Assembly (NCBI RefSeq): GCF_007994985.1
Contig: NZ_VOQF01000004.1
Location: forward strand, 124,001 to 188,000
Length of the DNA: 64,000 nucleotides
Reading direction: 5' to 3'
From: Metabacillus litoralis
GTDB taxonomy: Bacteria; Bacillota; Bacilli; Bacillales; Bacillaceae
Part shown: in pieces, positions 7,083-16,984 of the stretch
Layout of the letters: each line of letters starts with the position of its first letter
How positions within the stretch are numbered: position 1 is the stretch's first letter
Made by a program: the position numbers and the translations under genes
The notes under the pieces: generated by a model
Told to the model about the DNA's origin: nothing
The model's database searches: none
What the model saw: only the letters and a program-made list of their open reading frames with translations

Positions 7083-10000
7083 TTATTTTTCTACATGAAT
7101 CTTTCTTCTTTGAACAAATACATACGCCCCACCGATAGAGATCACGATGAATCCAATTATTAACCAGTTATAGCTTGAAGTAGCTGTTGAAGGAAGCTCA
7201 TAGCCTTCTTTAGAAGGTTCAGAGATCTTTTCTACATCATCAACTTTTGCAACTTCTACTACTGCGAAGATACTGAAATGTGGAGTACGAACAGTTACTT
7301 TACCATCTTTATAAACAGCACCTGGTACGATCTCCCATTTCTCTGTTTCTTCATTGAAGTAGATTACTTCAATATTTTCTGGGTTTTTAACGTTTTTCGG
7401 ATTTACATCAAATACTAGCTCAATCTCTTCATTAAAGTTGTGAATAGACTTTCCATCAACAAGTAGTGAGAAATCATACACACCGCTAATGAAACTGTCA
7501 TCTTCCATATCCGCTAGACGCTTAACAACGAGATCAGCACCTTCAAGGATAAGCGAAATTGGCACATTCATAGCAACTGCTAAGTCTTTAGGAGCTAGAG
7601 TTACTGTCTCTACACCTTTTTCTTTTAATAGTGAGATATTTTCTTTTGTTAAAGTAAATCTTGCTTCAGCAGACTTGTTACCTTTTAGTTCAATGATAAC
7701 TTTGTCGCCTTTGTTAACTTTCTCAAGGTCTTTGTTGTCAACTGTTACTTTACCATCTTTTACTTTTGGTTTTACAACAACTAATTTTGATTTTTTATTG
7801 TTTTCTTTACCAGGTTTTGGTTCTGGCTTCGGCTCAGGTTTTGGTTCTGGCTTCGGCTCAGGTTTTGGTTCTGGCTTCGGCTCAGGCTTTGGTTCTGGCT
7901 TTGGCTCTGGCTTTGGCTCTACCTTCTCAGCAGCAAGGATAAACGTACCACCATCAACACTACCAGGTAAGTCAACAGTTACTTCTTGATTTGCATTTAC
8001 AACGTATTCTTTGTTGTTGTATAAGTCAAATAATTTTGTATCAGCAGCAAAGTCTACTGCAAATGTTGCTTGTGTATCTGCTTCTGCAGTGTTTAAACCA
8101 ACTAATACTTGCTCACCTTCATACTCTCTTTCAAATACTAAATATCCTTCTTCATCTCCACCAGCTACTTTTTCACGAGTACCTTTAGAGAATACTTTTG
8201 AGTAATCAGCACGGATGTTTAGTAAAGTTGAGTAATGATTGTGTAGTGCCATTGCTTCAGGGTCTTCATTTTCATAAAGCTCCCAAGGCATAGAATCACG
8301 GTTTTGACCAAATGCTAGAATATTTCCATTTTCATCTTTCTTCCAGTCAGATGTACCAGAGTTACCTAGTTCTTCACCATAGTAAATAACGGGTTGGCCT
8401 TTAGAAGTGATTTGAAGTGCCGCAGCTACTTTTAATTTCGCTCGGTCTCCACCTACATATTCTGTTAAGAAGCCGTTTTGGTCATGACTGCTTAGGAATT
8501 GTCCTAAAGTAGCATTGTTATTAATGCGTCCATTACGGTCTTGTAAATATGTCTCAACACTATCAATGCTTCCATCAACAAATGATTTTGCTTTTTCTTT
8601 GAAATCAAAGTCTAATAGAGAATCCATTTGACCTGTTCCTAAATAGCCTCCATCATTGTCAACACTTGCACCCCAATATTCGCCAATCATTTTGAAATTA
8701 GGATCAACTTCAATCAAGCCATTTTTCAATGCTTGCCATGTTGCATCTTCAACGTGCTTAACTGTATCAATACGGAAGAAATCAATCGTATCTCCACGAT
8801 CTGTTCTTGCTCTTTCTAACCAAGCAGTTTGCCACTCAACTAATTGTTGACGAACGGCTGGGTCTTCAGTTTTGAAGTCAGGAAGATTATCAAGCTCACC
8901 TTTCACTTCGTGACCAGGAAGCTCTTCATCACCCATACGTAGCATACCCTTTAATCTATCAATCGCTTCTTTCGATGGAAGATTTGCTTCATCTTTTAAC
9001 CAATCATCTTGACCTTCTTCTGTGTCTACCTCACCTTTCATACCATAACCAGCGTGGTTGACAACAACGTCTAGCATAATTTTAATACCTTTATCATGTG
9101 CTTTTTCAATTAATTCTTGGAATTTCTCAATGTCACCTAAGTGTGCATCAAGCTTCTCGAAATCTTCTGCCCAATAGCCATGATATGCATATTGCTTCGC
9201 TTCTAAATCACCGCTTGTTGTAAAATCAAGACCTTTATTAAAGTCAATATTATCAACAATTGGAGTGATCCAAAGTGTATTAATACCAAGATCATCAATG
9301 TAATCTAACTCATCGATAATACCTTGGAAGTCACCACCATGATAAGCTTCTTTATGGTTTGGATCATATTCATCTAACTTACCATCTTCGCCACCGTTAT
9401 TAGAAGGATCTCCATCTTTGAAACGGTCCGTAAGCATGAAATAAATTCTTGCTTCATCCCAATCAAATGAAAGCTCGTCGCCTACTATTTGTTGTGGCTT
9501 AACAGTTACTTTAATTGTTTTAGTATGTTTGTTACCAAACTCATCTAGTGCTGTAATCACAAGTTCTTTTTCCCCAGCACCTATTGTGTCACTTGCACCG
9601 ATCGCAACTGAACCAACAGTTTGATCAATAACTACCTTACTCTTACCACCAAGTGGTTCAAGATTTACAGATAATTCTTCAATATTTACTTCTTCTTCTG
9701 TTGTTGCACTTGCTGATAATAATGCATTTTCACCGTACGTAAATTCTCCCGGTGATACATTCGCTTCAATATTTACATCTGGACGATTGTACGTAATTGT
9801 AGACTTACCATCTTTTGTGTTATAAGGATCTGTAACCTCAGTTGTTTCACCGTCTTTAGTTACTAGGAATGTGTACTCATGAGTACCTTCTGCTAAGTCT
9901 GATAACTTATAAGAGAAGTATTCATTTTCAGCACTATACTCCATATCATACTCAACGTCGTCTACTTTCACTTTCACAGAATCGATTGTATCCATAGCAT

Positions 10001-13000
10001 CGTTTTTGAATAGATCTTCATCACGATAGAAGAATGTTACTTCTCCATCTGCTAATACCGGTCCACCAACATGTGGTACTTGAGTATGACCAGCTACACC
10101 AGTTACAACCGTTACTTTTGTAAGAATCGCGTCACGATCAATTTTCACATTATGGTCATCACTATCAGGTGCGACCTTAGCCGTTGCCCAATCCTCACCT
10201 TTACGGACTAGAAATCCAATTGATTCTGTTTCAGGAGCAATTTCAACATTCGCAATTGCTGTATCACCTTCAAATGATTCAAAGTTAATTTGATCATTCT
10301 TAACGCCTGTGTTCCAAACCCATAAGTTCCACTCACCAAAATCACCAGTAAAGTCACCATCAGGTCTCACATATTTAATGCGTACATAACGCTTCACATT
10401 TTCTTTAACTGTCATGTCTAAAGTAGCTTCTGCGTCACCAGATTTTGCCGTAATCACGACATTTCCTGGTTTCACACCAGTTACTTGACCTTGACTGTTA
10501 ACTGTTGCAATTGTGTTATCGCTTGAAGACCAAGTTACTTTTGCACCAAGCATATCTTGAGCAAATTGGTCTTGTACTAGAGCTGATAGCTGTGTTGAAT
10601 ATGTTGCAAACACAGAGTTGTTTCCTGAAATCATAATTTCATTAGCAACAAGCTCTTCAACAGTTACTTCGATCATCTTTTCAATGTCGCCTACTTTAGC
10701 TGTAATTGTAGCCGATCCTTCAGCTAAACCTTTTACTTTACCGTTAGAAACCGTTGCAACAGTTTCATCAGAAGAAGACCAAGTTACTTCTTCACCAAGC
10801 ATTACACGATCTTTTTGATCTTTTACATAAGCTGCTACTGTTTTCGTTTCACCAGGGTTGATTGCTAGTGAATCAGGATTAACTGTAATACTAGTTGCTT
10901 CTGGAGTATAAGCTGCTTCAGATTGATCGTAAAGAACCATCATTGAAAGTCCTTCAACTGATACTTTATCTGAAATTACCGTTCTAATTGTTTCTGTACC
11001 AGCAGTCGTATGATCAACTACTACGTTCCAGTTACCGTTAGCAGGTAGGCTTACTTCCTTTGCTTCTTTATTTGCGTTGTAGATCACAACAATATTTTTC
11101 CATGTATCATTGTTTGCATTGTCTTTTAATTGATAAGCAACAATGTTTTCATCCTGCTTTAATACTTCAAAATGTTCATTTACTTCTGCTTTTGTATCCA
11201 TTTTAAATGCAGAATGGTTTTTTCTTAAATCAATTAAACCTTTGTAATAATTGAATACAGATTGATATTGATCTTTTAATTCCCAACGAATCATGTTGAT
11301 ATTGTCAGGGCTCTTATAGCTATTATGATTACCGTATTTACTTCTTAGCATTTCTTCACCAGCGTGTAGGAAAGGAATACCTTGAGAAGTTAACACAATG
11401 CCATTAGCTAATAAGCTACGTTTTACCAACTCATTATCTAGTGGGTCTTCTTCAGTGATAACAGCATGCGGATTTTCACTTGCATCCTCACCAGCTACTG
11501 CCATTAACTTATCCCAAAGGTTTAAGTTATCATGCGCTGTTACATATGTGATTGTTTCTTGCGGATCATTAGCAAATTGATCAATCGCACCTTTAACACC
11601 TGCTACGATATCGCCTTCTTTACCAGTTGAGCCTGTAGCAAATCCAGTACTATTATCGTCACTTCCGCCTTTAATCGCACCACGAATATTATCATTGAAT
11701 ACTGCGTATCCTTGATCTTTTTGCGTTCCTTTAAAGTGTTGCATAGATGCAGGAAGACTTGTTGATCCACCTGTCCATGGCTCACCGTAAATTAATACAT
11801 TAGGATCTACTTCATTTTTCAATTCTCTTGTTAGCTCTTGCATTGTTTTTTGATCGATTAATCCCATTAAGTCAAAACGGAATCCATCAATACCAAATTC
11901 TGTTGCCCAATAGTGAACAGAATCTTTAATGTATTTACGTACCATTGGACGCTCTGAAGCTACTTCATTACCAGTACCAGATCCGTTTGTAATTTTACCA
12001 GTATCATCTGTACGGTAGTAGTAACCAGGAACGATCGCATCAAAAGGTGATTTCCCTTCAAGCTGTGTTGATTCATTCATATACGTATGATTGTATACAA
12101 CATCGGCTATAACACGAATTCCATTATCATGTAAAGATTGAACCATTTGCTTGTATTCTTTAATTCTACTAGTTGGATCAGTAGGATCAGTAGAATAAGA
12201 GCCTTCTGGTACGTTAAAGTGTATTGGGTCATAGCCCCAGTTGAATTTCACTTCATCAGAGTTTGGATCATCCACTTTTAATTCATTTACAGAACCAAAG
12301 TCATAAGTTGGAAGTAAATGAACATAGTTAACTCCTAATTCTTTTAAAGAATCAACACCAGTCTTTACACCACTAGGACTAGTTGTTCCCTCTTCTGTAA
12401 ACGCTAAATACTTACCTTTATTGTCCATTCCTGAATCTTCATTAATTGAAAAATCACGAACATGTAATTCATAGATAATTGCATCAGCAGGTGAAACGAT
12501 AGCAGGCTTGTCCATTGGGTCAAATCCACTTGGATCTGTGCTATCTAAATCTACGATTGCTGTTCTTTGTCCATTTGCTGAAGTTGAAACAGCATAAGGA
12601 TCAACTGCATAATTTACATCACCATTTGCAAACTCTACTTTGTACATATAATATTTGTTTTTAAGATCTTCATTGACTTCTAGAGACCAAATACCGTTAT
12701 CTGAACGGTTCATTTCAGTTTCTTCACCATCTGTATGATCAGGTACAAAAGCACCTTCATAAGTTCCTGCATCATCATAGATTGCTAGACTTACTTTTGT
12801 AGCTGTTGGTGCCCAAAGTTTAAATGATGTTTTGATAGAAGAATAGTTATAGCCTAAGTCTCCATCATAGAAGAATTGATCATCATTTAATACATTACGC
12901 ATTGTTACAACTTTACCTTCAGAATTCCCTACTGATACTTCATAAAGCTTTCTTACATCTACATTCACATTGTCTGCTAATGTAATTTTCGCTTTTGTAT

Positions 13001-14111
13001 CAGAGATTTTTGTTGTTGTTGATTCAATAACTTCATTTGCTTCAACATCTGTTACAACTAGCTCTTGGTCACCAAAAGCTTTGTTAGTTGTTACTAGAAT
13101 CTCAGATAGAGAGTCCATTAATGCTGATTGAACATTTATTGGCTCTGGTGATTCGATTACTAATAATGAGTTACCATCCTTAGTCTCAGTGTTTAAAGGA
13201 TCTGTAATCTCTAGGTCATTCCATTTACGTTCGTTTCTCAAAAATTTGTATTGATATTCGCCTGGTGCTACATTTTCTACTGTTACAGAGAAAACACCCT
13301 TATCATTTAACTTCAATTCATAAGCTGTTTCTGTGCTCCATTCATTTAATGAACCGATTAGATAAACAGCTGTTTCGTTATCTTCTGATTGCTTGTAATT
13401 AAACGTTACACTACCATCTTCATTAATGACAGGACTTTGAATAACTTCAACTGTAAACGTTGAGTTACCATCTGCTAAAGGATTTTTATTAGCAGGATCT
13501 GTCATCCATTCTCCATCCACAATATACTTATATTGATAGTCTGCATTTGGAAGTTTCTTAGTTAGCTCCCATATTCCTTCAGACTTCTCAGTCATCTCTA
13601 GAGCTCCTGTTCCCCACTCAGTAAAGCTTCCAGCTACTTTTACTGATTCAGCTGCTCCTTCATAAGTAAAAGTCACACTGCCGTCGCTTCCAATTACAGG
13701 ACTTTCAACAGTTGGAGCTGGTGGTGGCTCTACCTCACCTTTTGTAAACACTGAATTTCCATCAGCTTGGTTCGGATTATTAGGATCTAATTCCCAATCT
13801 TCTTTGTTATCCACAATAAACTTATACTGATAAGTTCCATCGTCTAACGGAGTAGTTAGCTTCCAAATACTCTCTGTCTCTTCAGTCATATCAAGAGCAC
13901 CTGTTCCCCACTCAGTAAAACTTCCAGCAACTTTAACTGTAGTAGCTTCACCTTCATAAGTAAATGTAACAGTACCGTCATCATTTACTACGGGATTCGT
14001 CACTTCTGCGCTAACGCTTGCATAAGGTACTAATCCTGATAAAAGCTGTAACACTAATGAAAATATTATCAGCATCGATAGCGCTTTCCTATTTTGTTTT
14101 TTCAACACCAT
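7083..14111 (-). CDS. cell-wall-anchored amylopullulanase with two GH13 domains
   Basis: This 2342-residue secreted enzyme should cut both alpha-1,6 and alpha-1,4 bonds of starch, glycogen or pullulan. In order: signal peptide (1-36); three starch-binding-type beta-sandwich repeats (about 40-320; two contain VKVAGSFTEWGTGAL); a pullulanase-type CBM48 (about 415-520); a pullulanase GH13 domain (about 535-1060) with FNWGYDP (about 620), GFRFDLMGLID (about 742), YGEPW (about 774) and TAHDN; two Big_2 Ig-like repeats (about 1070-1238); a CBM41-like domain (about 1239-1340); E-set domains; an amylase-type GH13 domain (about 1550-1990) with DVVVNH, FFRIDTVKH, IGEYWG and SSHDQNG; an (EPKP)n linker (about 2065-2100); and a C-terminal domain ending in LPSTA (about 2304), a membrane helix and a basic tail. 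This is a sortase signal of the LPxTA kind. Both catalytic triads look intact. A GGGGGG-type ribosome site and cre-like sites lie upstream. Confidence 0.95.
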   Translation of the reverse strand: MVLKKQNRKALSMLIIFSLVLQLLSGLVPYASVSAEVTNPVVNDDGTVTFTYEGEATTVKVAGSFTEWGTGALDMTEETESIWKLTTPLDDGTYQYKFIVDNKEDWELDPNNPNQADGNSVFTKGEVEPPPAPTVESPVIGSDGSVTFTYEGAAESVKVAGSFTEWGTGALEMTEKSEGIWELTKKLPNADYQYKYIVDGEWMTDPANKNPLADGNSTFTVEVIQSPVINEDGSVTFNYKQSEDNETAVYLIGSLNEWSTETAYELKLNDKGVFSVTVENVAPGEYQYKFLRNERKWNDLEITDPLNTETKDGNSLLVIESPEPINVQSALMDSLSEILVTTNKAFGDQELVVTDVEANEVIESTTTKISDTKAKITLADNVNVDVRKLYEVSVGNSEGKVVTMRNVLNDDQFFYDGDLGYNYSSIKTSFKLWAPTATKVSLAIYDDAGTYEGAFVPDHTDGEETEMNRSDNGIWSLEVNEDLKNKYYMYKVEFANGDVNYAVDPYAVSTSANGQRTAIVDLDSTDPSGFDPMDKPAIVSPADAIIYELHVRDFSINEDSGMDNKGKYLAFTEEGTTSPSGVKTGVDSLKELGVNYVHLLPTYDFGSVNELKVDDPNSDEVKFNWGYDPIHFNVPEGSYSTDPTDPTSRIKEYKQMVQSLHDNGIRVIADVVYNHTYMNESTQLEGKSPFDAIVPGYYYRTDDTGKITNGSGTGNEVASERPMVRKYIKDSVHYWATEFGIDGFRFDLMGLIDQKTMQELTRELKNEVDPNVLIYGEPWTGGSTSLPASMQHFKGTQKDQGYAVFNDNIRGAIKGGSDDNSTGFATGSTGKEGDIVAGVKGAIDQFANDPQETITYVTAHDNLNLWDKLMAVAGEDASENPHAVITEEDPLDNELVKRSLLANGIVLTSQGIPFLHAGEEMLRSKYGNHNSYKSPDNINMIRWELKDQYQSVFNYYKGLIDLRKNHSAFKMDTKAEVNEHFEVLKQDENIVAYQLKDNANNDTWKNIVVIYNANKEAKEVSLPANGNWNVVVDHTTAGTETIRTVISDKVSVEGLSMMVLYDQSEAAYTPEATSITVNPDSLAINPGETKTVAAYVKDQKDRVMLGEEVTWSSSDETVATVSNGKVKGLAEGSATITAKVGDIEKMIEVTVEELVANEIMISGNNSVFATYSTQLSALVQDQFAQDMLGAKVTWSSSDNTIATVNSQGQVTGVKPGNVVITAKSGDAEATLDMTVKENVKRYVRIKYVRPDGDFTGDFGEWNLWVWNTGVKNDQINFESFEGDTAIANVEIAPETESIGFLVRKGEDWATAKVAPDSDDHNVKIDRDAILTKVTVVTGVAGHTQVPHVGGPVLADGEVTFFYRDEDLFKNDAMDTIDSVKVKVDDVEYDMEYSAENEYFSYKLSDLAEGTHEYTFLVTKDGETTEVTDPYNTKDGKSTITYNRPDVNIEANVSPGEFTYGENALLSASATTEEEVNIEELSVNLEPLGGKSKVVIDQTVGSVAIGASDTIGAGEKELVITALDEFGNKHTKTIKVTVKPQQIVGDELSFDWDEARIYFMLTDRFKDGDPSNNGGEDGKLDEYDPNHKEAYHGGDFQGIIDELDYIDDLGINTLWITPIVDNIDFNKGLDFTTSGDLEAKQYAYHGYWAEDFEKLDAHLGDIEKFQELIEKAHDKGIKIMLDVVVNHAGYGMKGEVDTEEGQDDWLKDEANLPSKEAIDRLKGMLRMGDEELPGHEVKGELDNLPDFKTEDPAVRQQLVEWQTAWLERARTDRGDTIDFFRIDTVKHVEDATWQALKNGLIEVDPNFKMIGEYWGASVDNDGGYLGTGQMDSLLDFDFKEKAKSFVDGSIDSVETYLQDRNGRINNNATLGQFLSSHDQNGFLTEYVGGDRAKLKVAAALQITSKGQPVIYYGEELGNSGTSDWKKDENGNILAFGQNRDSMPWELYENEDPEAMALHNHYSTLLNIRADYSKVFSKGTREKVAGGDEEGYLVFEREYEGEQVLVGLNTAEADTQATFAVDFAADTKLFDLYNNKEYVVNANQEVTVDLPGSVDGGTFILAAEKVEPKPEPKPEPKPEPKPEPKPEPKPEPKPEPKPEPKPGKENNKKSKLVVVKPKVKDGKVTVDNKDLEKVNKGDKVIIELKGNKSAEARFTLTKENISLLKEKGVETVTLAPKDLAVAMNVPISLILEGADLVVKRLADMEDDSFISGVYDFSLLVDGKSIHNFNEEIELVFDVNPKNVKNPENIEVIYFNEETEKWEIVPGAVYKDGKVTVRTPHFSIFAVVEVAKVDDVEKISEPSKEGYELPSTATSSYNWLIIGFIVISIGGAYVFVQRRKIHVEK

Positions 14112-14137
14112 TTTCCCCCCTAAGTAAAATTACAATT

Positions 14138-14153
14138 TGCGAAAACGTTTGCA
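14138..14153. promoter_or_regulatory. LacI-family/CcpA-type palindromic operator upstream of amylopullulanase
   Basis: TGCGAAAACGTTTGCA is a near-palindrome centred on CG, 27 bases before the amylopullulanase start. It matches the general form of LacI-family operators and is close to the cre consensus. It could be a site for CcpA or for a maltose regulator of that family. Confidence 0.55.
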
Positions 14154-14212
14154 CAAAGACTAAAATAGTAAAGACTTCTATAAAGGAAATCTTTTGTCCA
14201 TTTTTGTAATAT

Positions 14213-14226
14213 TGTAATCGTTTTCA
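14213..14226. promoter_or_regulatory. catabolite-responsive element (cre)
   Basis: TGTAATCGTTTTCA fits the cre consensus TGWAANCGNTNWCA at every defined position. It lies about 100 bases upstream of the amylopullulanase start, where CcpA could control a starch-degrading gene. Confidence 0.65.
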
Positions 14227-14278
14227 ACAAATCTACATATTTAGAATATCACCTTCTGTAATTAGACGCAACAAAAAA

Positions 14279-14306
14279 ATGTAACCGTTTTTATATCAGG
14301 TTACAT
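14279..14306 (-). terminator. terminator overlapping the end of the HAD phosphatase gene
   Basis: An 8-bp stem (14279-14286 with 14299-14306) overlaps the stop codon at 14296-14298 and is followed by a T-run on the minus strand. It is flanked by A and T runs and could act in both directions. Confidence 0.7.
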
Positions 14307-14820
14307 TTTTTATTATCCAAGCAGCCGCTTCATACAGTGTTTCAAATTGAAAATCTGCTAAACCCTCCTCATCCCCAATTAGAATCGTTTTTGTTCCTGC
14401 TTGTTTTCCAGCCGTTATGTCAACATCTCGATCGCCAACCATAAAACTTTCCTTTAAGCTTACCTGGTGTTTTCTAGCTAATTGGTGAAGCATTTCTGGT
14501 TCAGGTTTTCGACAAGCACATCCTGCATGTGGCTTATGTGGACAATATATGATATCGTCAATTTTCCCTCCGTATTCTTCAATATCTGTTTTCATTTTTT
14601 CATGAACCTTTAGAAGCATTTCCTCCTTCATATAACCTAAACCAACTCCACCTTGGTTTGTTACAACAAAAACTTGATATCCCGCATCATTTAATAGTTT
14701 TATCCCCTCTCCTACTCCTTCTAACAAGTACATTTGTTCAGGTTTATTGACAAATTTCACTCTATTACTTAATACTTCGTTAATGACACCATCACGATCT
14801 AGAAATACCGCTTTATTCAT
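14296..14820 (-). CDS. HAD-IIIA phosphatase, GmhB-like
   Basis: The 174-residue protein belongs to the HAD-IIIA family that includes D-glycero-D-manno-heptose 1,7-bisphosphate 7-phosphatase and histidinol-phosphatase. The motifs are complete: DRDGV (motif I, residues 8-12) with the two catalytic Asp, VTNQGG (motif II), the zinc-binding loop CPHKPHAGCACRKP (about 93-106) and GDRDVDI (motif III/IV). Length is normal for GmhB. No other heptose genes are visible, so the true substrate in this Gram-positive is uncertain. It is divergent from ligD, with 76 bases between starts. Confidence 0.88.
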   Translation of the reverse strand: MNKAVFLDRDGVINEVLSNRVKFVNKPEQMYLLEGVGEGIKLLNDAGYQVFVVTNQGGVGLGYMKEEMLLKVHEKMKTDIEEYGGKIDDIIYCPHKPHAGCACRKPEPEMLHQLARKHQVSLKESFMVGDRDVDITAGKQAGTKTILIGDEEGLADFQFETLYEAAAWIIKNVT

Positions 14821-14896
14821 TCTTTACAAACTCCTTTCATGAATTAGTGAAAATCTGTTCATATTAAAAACAATGACATATATAAGGATGATCAAC

Positions 14897-16726
14897 TTGA
14901 AACCAATGCTACCGACCTTAAATACTGAAATTCCTAAAGGCTCAGATTGGGTTTATGAAACCAAATATGATGGTTTTCGAGCAATTCTTACTATTACTCA
15001 GGATTCAATCCAATTAACTAGTCGAAATGAGAAATCATTAAACGATAGCTTTCCTGAAATTATTTCAGAGGTAAAAGATCAATTTGAAAAGCTCAAACCC
15101 TATTTACCTTTATCAATGGATGGAGAGGTTACTTTTCTTACTTCAAAATATTACTCAGACTTTGAAAAATTACAAATTAGAGGAAGATTAAAAAACTCAG
15201 AAAAAATTGCACATTCATCCATCTCATATCCTTGTAGATTTCTTGCTTTCGACATAATAGAAACAAATAATGCTTTATTAGTTGGAAAACCATTTGAAGA
15301 AAGGAAAAAACAGCTTCATGAGCTATTTGTTGAACTTGAGTTTCCTACACAAATTGATCCTTCTAACCATAATATTTTACAGTATGTTCCATATACAACG
15401 AACTATACAGAGTTATGGGAAGAAATACGCCTTGAAGATGGTGAAGGAATTATTGCCAAGCATCTTAATAGTAGATGGGAAAGTGGTGTTCGCTCAAAAC
15501 AATGGTTAAAAATTAAGAATTATAAAAAAGCACTTTTTTTTATTACAGGCTATGATAAGGAAAATGGATATTTCCATGTAGGAGTTTTAAAAAGTGATAA
15601 CATCATTCCAGTTGGGATTTTTTCACATGGAATTTCTAGTACTGAACGTGATGCTCTTATTACTATTTTGAAAGAAAACAAAACAACTGAAACCGCAACT
15701 TTTATTGAAATATCTCCTGCTATTATTGTTGAATTACAGTTTCTTTCTTTATATAAAAATCAATTACGTGAGCCTTCTTTTTTTACCTTTCGTTTCGAAA
15801 AGCAGATTGAGGAATGCACATGGGATATGTTACTTCTATCAACTGCACCTTTACACAAGGAGTTATCAATTACTCATCCCGATAAACCTCTATGGGAAAC
15901 AATGGATGTTAAGAAGGAGAACTTTCTAAGCTATTTATATCAAGTTTCTAAGTTTATGCTTCCATTTTTAGAAGATAAATTATTAACAGTTATCAGGTTT
16001 CCTCATGGAATGTTTGGAGAAGCCTTTTATCAAAAGAATTGCCCGGATTATGCACCAGAATTTATCCAAACAGAAATTCATGATGATATAAAATATATTA
16101 TTTGTAATAACTTATCAACCTTACTTTGGCTCGGAAACCAGTTAGCATTTGAGTTTCACATTCCATTTCAGACACTAGATACAGAACATCCTACAGAAAT
16201 CGTGTTTGATCTTGATCCACCATCAAGAGAATATTTTCACTTAGCAGTTAAAGCCGCTGTAGAAATGAAGAAAGTTTTTGATCAGTTTAATTTGCTTACA
16301 TTTCCTAAGCTTTCAGGAAATAAAGGCTTGCAAATTCATATACCGCTATCTAAAAATTCATTGTCATATGATGAAACAAGGATATTTACTGCCTTTATTG
16401 CTGAATACCTTGTGACAAGCTTTCCTGAAGATTTTACAATTGAAAGAATGAAGAAAAATCGCGGTAAAAGACTATATGTTGATTATATTCAACATGCAGA
16501 AGGTAAAACAATTATTGCTCCATATTCACTTCGTGGAAAAAAAGAAGGTGCCTACATCGCAGCTCCATTATTATGGGAAGAAATTAACGAATACCTTACT
16601 GTTGAAAATTTCACAATTGATAATGTTTTAAAGAGACTCGATACCATTGGATGTCCCTTTAATAAATACTTCACAAGACCACAGGATGAAACACTCAAAA
16701 CACTCATTAACGGTTTAACAAAATAA
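14897..16726 (+). CDS. ligD: ATP-dependent DNA ligase LigD (ligase-polymerase)
   Basis: LigD seals double-strand breaks bound by Ku. The ligase domain comes first (about 1-300), with the adenylated lysine in ETKYDGFR (Lys23) and the DGEVTFL and DGEGIIAK motifs. The primase/polymerase domain follows (about 315-609), with IVFDLDPPS as the metal-binding Asp motif. There is no phosphoesterase domain, as in B. subtilis YkoU. I prefer the TTG at 14897, because AAGGATGA sits 5 bases before it and it gives 609 residues, close to the 611 of YkoU; in-frame ATGs at 14873 and 14888 lack a spaced ribosome site. Downstream lies repeat copy A, which may end transcription. Confidence 0.94.
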   Translation: MKPMLPTLNTEIPKGSDWVYETKYDGFRAILTITQDSIQLTSRNEKSLNDSFPEIISEVKDQFEKLKPYLPLSMDGEVTFLTSKYYSDFEKLQIRGRLKNSEKIAHSSISYPCRFLAFDIIETNNALLVGKPFEERKKQLHELFVELEFPTQIDPSNHNILQYVPYTTNYTELWEEIRLEDGEGIIAKHLNSRWESGVRSKQWLKIKNYKKALFFITGYDKENGYFHVGVLKSDNIIPVGIFSHGISSTERDALITILKENKTTETATFIEISPAIIVELQFLSLYKNQLREPSFFTFRFEKQIEECTWDMLLLSTAPLHKELSITHPDKPLWETMDVKKENFLSYLYQVSKFMLPFLEDKLLTVIRFPHGMFGEAFYQKNCPDYAPEFIQTEIHDDIKYIICNNLSTLLWLGNQLAFEFHIPFQTLDTEHPTEIVFDLDPPSREYFHLAVKAAVEMKKVFDQFNLLTFPKLSGNKGLQIHIPLSKNSLSYDETRIFTAFIAEYLVTSFPEDFTIERMKKNRGKRLYVDYIQHAEGKTIIAPYSLRGKKEGAYIAAPLLWEEINEYLTVENFTIDNVLKRLDTIGCPFNKYFTRPQDETLKTLINGLTK

Positions 16727-16737
16727 AAAATAGAAAA

Positions 16738-16972
16738 AGGCTAGGACATAAGCATTTAAGCTAATGATAAACTCGAATTAATAGGTGATCGTTCAATTAA
16801 ACAATCGCCAATTAATTCGAGTCTTTTTATGCTGTCTTCAATAGATTTGTGTCTTCAGGGAAATGGAACGAACTTGTTTTTCCTGCTTAATAAAAACAGT
16901 ATTATCTATTGAATAGTTATAAATACTTTAGATGTATTTGTCTCTATGATGATTTCTTTCAATATATTTTAG
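16738..16972 (+). repeat. dispersed repeat family 1, copy A
   Basis: The element starts with AGGCTAGGACATAA and shares an ordered series of blocks with copies at 33110-33480 and, inverted, 43568-43880. Near its left end is a hairpin (16771-16822) like those in the other copies. The middle third is missing and the right terminal repeat is degraded. It lies between the convergent ligD and RND genes. Confidence 0.75.
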
Positions 16973-16984
16973 TATATTTTTTGG

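Noticed and set aside
7805-7922. CRISPR-like array
   Set aside because: The repeats have no spacers and are in-frame codons of the Pro-rich linker.
7489-7989. Plus-strand frame with GFGS repeats
   Set aside because: It is the mirror of the (EPKP) linker and C-terminal domain of the amylopullulanase, with no ribosome site.
10618-10818. Plus-strand frames inside the amylopullulanase (several of 60-66 residues)
   Set aside because: All are antisense shadows with no ribosome sites or recognisable proteins.
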